From Ypsolopha sequella (lineage: Eukaryota > Arthropoda > Insecta > Lepidoptera > Ypsolophidae), in contig OW203992.1 in the NCBI GenBank assembly GCA_934047225.1, positions 20,635,501 through 20,699,500 of the forward strand: DNA of 64,000 bases, in the 5' to 3' direction. This document shows positions 56,124 to 64,000 of the stretch, piece by piece; position 1 is the first letter of the stretch; every line of letters begins with the position of its first letter. A model generated the notes under the pieces. The model ran no database searches. It was not told where the DNA came from and saw only the letters and a program-made list of their open reading frames with translations. The translations under genes and the position numbers were made by a program.

Positions 56124-56708
56124 CGAAAGATATAAAAAATAGAATAACAAAAACTTCGATATAACAATATTCTAATTATCACTTATTTACACAATATCTA
56201 TTGGTCCCCAAACTAGATTAGGTCTGTACCGCGGGAATCTAGGAAGTACGACATCTTAGAAGTAACAATTTTGCTTCGATTATTTGAACATAACTGTCGT
56301 CGTGGTTACATTACATAAAACAAAAAGAAGTCAAACAACCGGTCCTAGAGTTTATGTAGCTTAAAATAAAGAGATATCCTTCCTTTCACAAAAAATCTCA
56401 CACCATGCAATATGCTCTTTAACTAAAATTAAAACTCACGCCTTTCAAATGATATTAGTTACGTTCTTGGTAACAGGAAAATCTATTATTACTATTATTA
56501 TTAGACCCACGGATCGAGTGTTTGGTTATTAACATCCATAGTCACAACATCTACAACCCTGTTACAACCCCTGTCATGAAACAGACCCACTCATGTCACG
56601 TGTAAAATTAGTCAGTCAACATATCGGCAATTAATACTGAACTCTGTTATTTCAGCACCCTAAGCACCTTAAACCCTTAAAGTGAAGGCAAAGTAATTAC
56701 AATGCGGC
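56124..56708. other. Spacer between the two TTAA-bounded repeats
   Basis: 585 bp with no recognised feature. An (ATT)n run is near 56485. Not similar to either outer flank by eye. Confidence 0.5.
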
Positions 56709-56712
56709 TTAA

Positions 56713-59700
56713 GGGAAACGAAAATACAAACAGAAATAAAATGTCAGCTTTCGGATGATTTTGTTGCAATAATTAGGTTACGTATAGCCATAAAAAAAAT
56801 ACATGTTTTTGGTTGAACTTTAAGGTATTCATTTTCCACAAACCACGTTATTCGATTCATATTTGTACTGTCAATGAATTTTTTTGTAACCCTCTATTGC
56901 ACACTTCTTATCGATTTTGTTTCAGGTATCGCTTTCGCGATTTTGTTGGTTTTTTTTAAATAAAATTAGTGTGAATGATATCTATTCATTTTCCAAATAC
57001 CACGTTATTCGGGTCAAAAAAAGCACCTTCTTTTTCCAAAAATACGTAAATCCACTGATGCAGTCAGCGGCAGCAAGATATTGTCAGTCTACGCCTAGCG
57101 TTGGCGCCCGTAAGACGTGGAACCTGTGCCCTTTTTTGCAAGCTATAAATATCTCCCAAAACTACTTCAAAACACATTGAAATTAATTTTATAAAGTAAT
57201 ATTTCGAGGAGCATCATATTCCTGCCGTTAAAAACTCAACAAAATATGCGTATGAGTGATTTAGCTACATCGTGCCATAGTCATAACAACAAAACTGAAT
57301 GAATTTGGATTGAATTCATACTTTTATGCGGGAAAATAATATATGTTACTCTAAAAGAATAATTTTGTGATCGTTATTGAAACCCAAATTAATTTACTTA
57401 TACTTACTTAGATCTGTAACAAAGGTCAATGACCTTTTCGTGAAATTACCCTCTAGTATTGGCTCACCATTTCAGGTCCAATAAGTGAAGTTTTTTGCAA
57501 ATTATATAGGTACACTTACTTGGGATAAATCGCCAAGCATTTAAAATATAGAAATTTATTTTGAAATATTTACAGTGCATGGCAAAATTATTAGATCGTA
57601 GATAATCCTGTCTGTACATGTTCAGGTTGAATGAAACTCTTTTAGGATTATTTTGTTATCCCTATGTTTGTCGGTCTGTCCGTTTGTCTAGACAATTTTT
57701 TCTGGGTAAAATTAATAAATACCAATATTAACGGCCATCTATAGAGCTGTAAAAACATACTTTTGACGTTTTTATTTATATTACGTTTTAGGTTTTCGCG
57801 TTTTTTTTTTACGTTTTTCATACAAATTTTCTCACTATGAAAATGTAGGGATGAACACTTGAGATAATATTTTGCATTTAAAAGTCAACACAGAAAGGAA
57901 CTGTTGAACAAATAATGTAAAAAATATGAAAACCATGTTCTTCTATTCTAAAGGGATTAATTATCTACTGTTCAATGTGGCGATAGCTTTTTTTATTTTT
58001 TTCCTTGAATTATTTTTTACTAAGATAACAAATAGTTTAATACAAGGTTTTCCTTAAGAGGTCCCTTTACCCCTGTATTTTTCTTAAAATTCATACAATA
58101 GGTATAAACCGAATGTGAAGTCTACAGCCTATTTTCCTCATATCTTTTTTCATGAGTATATTCTAGTGACATCTAACTACGTCTCTATACAGCCCAAAAA
58201 GCAAAATTTGATAAAACACCATCATAATAGCTGTCAGGATATCGTCAATATTGCCTCGTTTTTACGCAAAGTTTAACAAGTTTGTATATTTTTATCTATA
58301 CTGAAAATAAAAAAGAGAGAAATACAGGCGTCGTTCATGTTAAGATGACTAATTTTACACACTTTGCTAAGTATGAACAATTATATTATTATAATTGGCT
58401 TATCCGTCGTCGTGATACCAGCCGTAAATTTCTTAAATAATCTGATATCACGCTTATGGAAAACCCAATTATTTTGAAGATACCATAATATGATTAAAAT
58501 ATGTTTATGCATATAGCAAACTTTTAACAAATTAATTGTCTTATAATTATAATTATAATTGTGTTATAATTATTTCTTAATGTTTTGTTACAAATTCGGA
58601 GAAATAGCCCTTAAGGAAAACCTTGTATGAAAATATTTGTTATCTTTGTAACAAAGAAAAAAAAATAATAGACAAAGCTATCGCCACATTGAACAAACAG
58701 TAAATTATTAATCCCTTTAGAATAGAAAGATATGGTTTTATATTTTTTACATTATTTGTTCTACAGTTCCTTTCTGTGCTTTCTTTCAAATGCAAAATAT
58801 TATGTCAAGTGTTGATCTCTATATTTTCATAAGGAGAAAATTTGTATGAAAAAGTTAAACAAAAGGCCATAAAAACGTTATAATATGTATATTTTACAGG
58901 GCTGTAAATATTAGCATTTATTGATTTTACCCAGAAAAATTGCCTAGACAAACGAAAAAACAGACAAACATAGGGACAACAAATTAATCCTAAAAGAGTT
59001 TTGTTTTTTCATTTTGCGTAAAGGGACCTGAACATTTCAAATTATGATACAAATAAATTTCTATATTTTAAACACTTGGCGATTTATCCCAAGGGTAAAC
59101 AGGTGTCCCAAAAGTCAACGCTTTCCCTTGGAAGGCTGGTAGGCCAGCTCATGACTGACCAGAATATCAAATTATGACCTCAGCAAAAAGTAGATAGTCT
59201 TCGAGTTGATGGTACTTTTATAAATTCGAATAGATTTTTGAGAGTCAAAGGTAACCAGTTCTAAAATCTAAGAATAAAATTTTTGTTGCGCAACTCTGAA
59301 TAGTCATGCTATTGATAAAGTCAAAAATAAACCTTGAAATGCTGTTACATCAGGAAGAAAAATAAAAACCCAATTTATGAGCATTTTTTGTAATTTTTTG
59401 TAATTAGGTTAGTTCGATACCACACCCTGAAAAAAAATGTCCTATGTTAGTTTTGCAAATTGTCTTAAATAACGGCTCATCAAATATTGTTTTTCAAATG
59501 ATCTGGCAATTTCTGTGTATTACTTTTGAAAAAAAAGTTATTGCTATTTTACTACCAAAGGAGCTGCGTTTTTTTTTAAATAATTAGAATTTAGAATGAA
59601 AGAGTGGCGGGCAGTAAAAATATTTGACGTTCATTAGAAATGCCATTTAACACGCGTTATAGTGAGATAAATAGTGACGCTATTTAAAATGAGTTGGAAT

Positions 59701-60286
59701 GAGATAGTAACGCAGTTAAACGTGGTTGAATGAGAGAGGCATAATTGATATAGGCTACAGTGAGATAGATAGTGACGTGGTGCATTCCTTCTGAGAATAT
59801 TTGTTAGTTTCCACTTTTTGTAATAACAACTTTAGTAAAAATTTTTTGTAAAGAAATTTTTGGTCCAATTTATTTTCCCGCAAGTGTATAACCAGCTCAA
59901 CGGGCGAAAAATATTTAAAGAATGGGTAATGGTGACAATTAACCGTCACAATATTATTATGTATCTCTAAAGGAGTGTCTGAAATGTTCCGAGGGTCAAC
60001 TGATAAATCAAACACTCAAAAAACCACTTTTAGCCGACCATAATAAATGTACGTCCCGCGACGTGATAGCAAGTAAGATCAATGCCGTGTGACGATGATC
60101 GAAATACACTTATAAATTATATAAAATAAAATACGTATTACTTTTGACCCTGCCTCGTCCACTCTATTCGTATTTTTGCTATGGTGACGCGAGCTTAGAG
60201 ACCGGGACGAATTTCCCCCCGCGCGCTATCGTAAAATAGAATAAGCCACGCCCGGAACTGGTTTTTGTTTTGGCTATGTCATACTC
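56713..60286 (+). repeat. TTAA-bounded 3.6-kb noncoding repeat, copy 2
   Basis: TTAA at 56709-56712 and 60287-60290. It starts GGGAAACGAAAATACAAACA and ends GGCTATGTCATACTC. It lacks about 200 bp that copy 1 has at 54029-54240, in the centre between the inverted arms (57518-58060 and 58608-59095). Confidence 0.8.
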
Positions 60287-60633
60287 TTAAGGTCGGCTTA
60301 CATGTCGGTTTTGTTTAGTACGTTCGTAGCTCTCGCAGTGATCGGACGTGCGTGTTAGTAAAAACATATTAAAGATGTCTAATATTGTAAACTCAGTAGT
60401 AAGAAAACGTAATAGAAGCCCTTTTTGTTAGCAAAAAAAGCTTCAATTTGCAATACATATAACACTAAAATAAAAAATATATATAATGCATAGTAGTTGA
60501 CCGCCCCGGCATGTAGACCTTTCCTTTAAAGAGGACCGTTTTCGCTTATTGTGTCGCTTATCTCTAGCCGCGCGCATTAACCAATGAGCTGCGAGTATTT
60601 TGTTTCCTAGGAGTTCGACTCGTGGAATGGAGT

Positions 60634-61836
60634 GTATTTACTACGTTTGAATCTATGCGTTAGTTTATTTGTAAAACTTAATTTTTAAAGGATACTTATG
60701 ATTTACCTATAAGTCACAACGTAATTTTGCCGGAATTTTATGGAGATTTATAAAAATATACATTTTTGGAAAGTCTTTTGTAAAAGCAGTAAGAAAAACA
60801 AGTTTCTATTTGCCACGCGATTCCACAGACATTCAGTGCGCGAGTCCTACGTAGCCGCCATCTTGGATTTTTCAAAATGGCTGAAGCTTCTATCATCTTA
60901 TCAATATACCATCCATTATAGGCCTGAATAAATTAGTACTGTATTTTGACTCAAAATTGTATTAAAATATGTATGTTGAATATTGCGACTGGCTGCAAGT
61001 GAAACTTCTACGTGCTACGCACGTACGCTTCGTAGAGCTCATTCGTAGCAATTTGGGACGAAAAAAGTCTAGAGCACATTGTGAGGCAAACAAATAACCG
61101 GAGTTTATATCATAATAAAAACTGTGCACGTAAACATACTAGTGCCACTTTATATACATACATACAACTTGTATATACATAGATACGTAGTAGATAAGGT
61201 GTGAAACAGTTAACTACGAAAATATAAAGTATATAAACAAATTATGAGTCTTTCCTCCTAACAATTTTTTTCTTATTCTGTTTTGTATACATTGGTTGTA
61301 CACAAAAAGCACCCCATTTCATATTGCTTATATCATAATACACTTTTCAGTCTTCAGTATGAAAATGCAAACAAGTACCTACATATAAATTTTCCACTTT
61401 GTGTATCGTTCATGAACACAGCCTTGGGCTCTGTTTATGATAATAGCGACAAAATGTTATTCTACTACATTATTTATTCACTTCTCTTGCAGAGTTTGTC
61501 CTTGTGTTGGTATTTTTATGCCGCGAAAGTTTTTCGTATCTCTTTTCCCGTACGCTGAAGGGTCCTCGGATAAAAAGCCGTTTCGTGTAATTTTGTTGAT
61601 ATGAAAAGTGTGTATATCTGCGATGCGAAAATAAGTCTCGGAGTTTATTTTTGCCTTACAGGGAATTTCGTAGTGGCACAGATACTACTGTAGTGTGGCA
61701 TACCGACGTTTAACGTAAAATTCTTAAAGTACATATCTCTCTGGGCAAAATTCATTACTTTTGTATGTGTATTTTATGTTAGAGGTCCTCTCATTTGAAG
61801 CTGTAGGTATTGTGATTTTAATTAATTATTTTTCAA
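60634..61836. other. Unassigned intronic DNA
   Basis: No recognised repeat. Frames at 60740 and 61283 have no motif. Confidence 0.35.
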
Positions 61837-62192
61837 TGCAAGTGCTCATAAAGGCCCACTTTTTATGCATCAAAATCGAACAGAAAGTAGATTATTTTGC
61901 CCTAGGGCTTTATTATTATTATTCTTTTAAATTTATTTACAATGGTTGGCTAACCTGCAACCTTTCCTGTGTACCATGAATGTTATACTTTTTTTTCCAC
62001 TGTTTAACGGCTCTGGATACAGTCCTTTTGAGTCAATCATAATTTAAAGTTTTCATTTCCTCTCACTATGCATTGAAAAACGTAGTAGTAAGAACAATAA
62101 ATTACTCGGTTACGTTTAAAACACTCGCTACGCTCGTTTTTTAAATCGTCCTCGTAATTTATTCCTTTTCGCCCTTGTAGCATAAACTACTA
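61837..62192 (-). repeat. M2 interspersed element, copy 5
   Basis: TGCAAGTGCTCATAAAGGCC at the left and GTAGCATAAACTACTAT at the right; hairpin around CTCGCTACGCTCG. Same orientation as 32766-33147. Confidence 0.78.
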
Positions 62193-62500
62193 TAATATTT
62201 TAGTTTAGTTTAGATGATGTTAGTGTTTTTTATTTTAATTTTAATGTTATTTAAGTTAATTTTATTGTTTTAATAAATATATGAAATTAATTGATATGTC
62301 TACAGCTGAGTTTGGCGCAGTTTAAGGAAGGTCGTTATGAACGCAGCAACTTAGTTGTGGGCGTAACCAAATTTAATATCGCTATTCTATTACGTGCATC
62401 CCCGATGAAACTTGCGAAAATCTCGCGGCAATTTTATCGCGGGCCCAAAATTAAAAACGTTCAGGAAAAACAAAATTCAGGAGAAACAAAATTTTGGCGC

Positions 62501-62771
62501 TATACAACGTGTAACAGAAAGGTGTTACCATATTTGAAGAGCTTATTCAGTCAATGGTATAGAACAACTTTTACTATGGAATCAACCCCGAAAACTAAAA
62601 AAAAAAATCTGCCCTTCCATACATCTCGGCCGAGCGGCATTGCATTTTTCTATGAAACAGTGAATTTTTTTTTTCGAGATACAGATTTTGTTCCATAGTA
62701 AAAGTTGTTCTATACCATTGACTGAATAAGCTCTTTAAATATGGTTACACCTTTCTGTTACACTTTGTATA
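62501..62771. repeat. M1 inverted-repeat element, copy 5
   Basis: TATACAACGTGTAACAGAAA at the left and TTCTGTTACACTTTGTATA at the right. Complete. The 135-codon frame that crosses the left end has no motif. Confidence 0.78.
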
Positions 62772-63276
62772 GTACTGTAAAGGTTTTCAAACATGATGTT
62801 TTTTAAAATTAAATTTTCGATGCGAAACATGTATTATGTTTTGATTTTTATCTAAAACAGAAAAAAAAAAACAGAAAGACATCTAAAACAACAAAACGAA
62901 AATTTTGTAAAACACTGTTAAATTTACGTTCTGTAGGGGTAACGGATTAACAGGCATGATTAAAATTTTCCGATTTTTACTTATAATTTTGCAAAATGTG
63001 GATGGACTCAATCTAAATTATTATAAAAACCTTCCATAGACACCTCACAATTTTGTGTTTGCGTTTGCATGGAGGTTTGCACGTGATGGCTGTCCTTAAT
63101 TCAATTTTTTTTTTTATGAAGGTGAGCCGTTCTTGTATAAATCATGAATTACCCTCAAGTCTCATTTAATTCTATAAGTATGGGGCACAGGAAAATACAT
63201 TTGGACTCTACATAATTTGCCTATAGGGTAAATTAGAATAAGATGTCATTTTCTATCGTAAACTGAGTCTCTAGTA
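62772..63276. other. Unassigned DNA with a truncated M9 piece
   Basis: At 63118-63180, AAGGTGAGCCGTTCTTGTAT and AAATCATGAATTACCCTCAA match the right flank of M9 at 41328-41383. The rest is unrecognised. Confidence 0.45.
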
Positions 63277-63496
63277 TATATAAGGTCTTTAAATTTAAAT
63301 GGAAAGTAATGTAGGAGGTGATTCAGTATCGTTAATACATCACATTCCACAAAGTGGTCCGATCAGCTGACTCAGTTTGTATAGACAAGTGAAGAAAAGT
63401 TCGCGGAAAAAAAAGTACTTTGCAGTGGAATGTGATGTATTGACGATACTGAATCACCTCCTAAATTACTTTCCATTTAAATTGAAAGACCTTATA
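63277..63496. repeat. M15 MITE, copy 2
   Basis: ATAAGGTCTTTAAATTTAAA and AGGAGGTGATTCAGTATCGT at the left; ATACTGAATCACCTCCTAAA and GAAAGACCTTATATAAGG at the right. Part of the left arm interior is missing compared with 45231-45503. Confidence 0.8.
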
Positions 63497-63702
63497 TAAG
63501 GCCATACAAAGTCACCTTGTTTGTATTATCGTCATAGATTTAACAAAGACAAGATAGTCGATGTAGCAATCGCCATTGAGTTGTACAAAACCAATTATTT
63601 TAGTTTCCACTACGATACGACTTCCCCATCTCTCTCATACTTCCTTCATGTTGTTCCTCGGACCGTTTCCGTATAAATTGTAAAGGTATTACAATTGTCC
63701 AG

Positions 63703-63861
63703 ATGCTGAAGTCGTGTCGCCAGCTGACGATGACGGTGCGCACGGCGGGCGCGTTGGTCGGCCGAGCCTCCTGCTCCTGGATGGACCGGTACGGCAGACC
63801 AGCGTCGCCGCCGCCTCTCCGCCCCCCGCGCTCTTCTAGCAAGGACCGTTCTATGCGGAGG
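63703..63861 (+). CDS. dysc: PDZ gene exon 6 of model (PDZ end and post-PDZ tail)
   Basis: Acceptor ACAATTGTCCAG; donor CGGAGG then GTAAGT. Phase 0 on both sides, 53 codons. It opens M-L-K-S-C-R-Q-L-T-M-T-V-R-T-A-G, the end of helix B and the last strand of the PDZ domain begun in the two previous exons. C-S-W-M-D-R-Y-G-R-P-A-S-P-P follows, a tail like the W-V-D-x-Q-G-R-S-x-S-P-P segment after a PDZ domain of vertebrate whirlin; this is the best evidence for the family. It ends S-S-S-K-D-R-S-M-R-R and continues in exons beyond the window. The ATG at the exon start is an internal Met. The antisense 99-codon frame is a shadow. Confidence 0.88.
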
Positions 63862-64000
63862 GTAAGTTTGTATTTAGAATTCTGTCCGGTTTGGGTCACA
63901 CATTGTTTAAGACATACATCATAAAATTATTTTTATTATGTGTTTTATTATTTAAATTATGTTGCTACTCGCATAAGTAACACAATTAATAATTAAGTTT
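63862..64000. other. Start of the next intron of the PDZ gene
   Basis: AT-rich sequence after the GTAAGT donor with no exon before the window ends. Confidence 0.6.

Larger units (their letters stand above)
52248..60633. repeat. 8.4-kb unit bounded by roughly 65-bp inverted flanks
   Basis: ACTCCATTCCACGAGTCGAA at 52248 recurs inverted as TTCGACTCGTGGAATGGAGT ending at 60633. The similarity continues inward through TTGATTAATGCGCG at the left and CGCGCATTAACCAATG at the right. GTAT occurs just outside both ends. Inside lie two large direct repeats. Confidence 0.6.
17640..63861 (+). other. dysc: Probable whirlin/dyschronic PDZ-scaffold gene, 3' incomplete
   Basis: Six exons with consensus boundaries join without a stop: 17640-17815, 22757-22964, 24237-24457, 35714-35876, 40189-40319 and 63703-63861. 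Phases at the joins are 0, 1, 0, 1, 0, and the model ends in phase 0 with a donor at 63862. The assembled 346 residues contain a low-complexity His/Pro/Ser-rich N-terminal part, R-P-I-S-P-E-Q-V-L-R-L-F-G near 142-154, a PDZ domain near 225-306 and a whirlin-like post-PDZ tail at 317-330. Known biology: dyschronic is the Drosophila whirlin relative that scaffolds the Slowpoke potassium channel at synapses and affects circadian output. That role is inferred here from similarity only. Further PDZ domains expected of the family would lie beyond the window. Introns are unusually large and filled with mobile elements. Confidence 0.72.

Noticed and set aside
52341..60286. Twin repeats as the LTRs of one retrotransposon
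   Set aside because: The 585-bp spacer has no coding or primer-binding features, the ends are not TG...CA, and the borders are TTAA.

Overview
The window looks like an intron-rich, AT-rich insect chromosome segment, most likely from a moth or butterfly. The grounds are a mariner relic, an intact BEL/Pao element, many LINE 3' ends with microsatellite tails, very dense small inverted-repeat elements, and one insect-type PDZ gene whose exons are GC-rich islands in AT-rich DNA. No bacterial-style gene, rRNA, tRNA or CRISPR array was seen.

Host gene. One gene runs on the + strand from about 17640 past the right edge. Six exons (17640-17815, 22757-22964, 24237-24457, 35714-35876, 40189-40319, 63703-63861) have AG/GT boundaries, and their phases join into one open frame of 346 codons from an ATG at 17660. 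The last three exons build a PDZ domain followed by a C-S-W-M-D-R-Y-G-R-P-A-S-P-P tail, like the segment after a PDZ domain of whirlin. I therefore call it a probable whirlin/dyschronic (dysc) orthologue, partial at the 3' end. Its introns (about 4.9, 1.3, 11.3, 4.3 and 23.4 kb) hold nearly everything else from 17.8 kb onward.

Left part (1-17.6 kb). This is nested mobile DNA. A decayed mariner (4123-4492 and 10739-10810) is split by a complete minus-strand BEL/Pao retrotransposon with identical 181-bp LTRs and one 1745-codon gag-pol frame. A 5'-truncated minus-strand LINE (14195-16581) sits inside a small interspersed element.

Intronic part (17.8-63.7 kb). It holds RTE-like, RNase-H-bearing and other LINE remnants, a Penelope-like fragment between 276-bp inverted repeats, and many short elements named here M1 to M15. 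The most unusual object is a pair of noncoding 3.6-3.8 kb direct repeats (52341-56119 and 56713-60286). Each is bounded by TTAA, each contains roughly 500-bp inverted arms, and both lie between short inverted outer flanks. A second candidate novelty is a hammerhead-ribozyme-like fold on the minus strand at 40827-40887, with related cores in other copies of the repeat.

All calls come from reading the sequence by eye. Family names follow recognised motifs, repeat boundaries are accurate to a few bases, and functional claims for repeats are inference.
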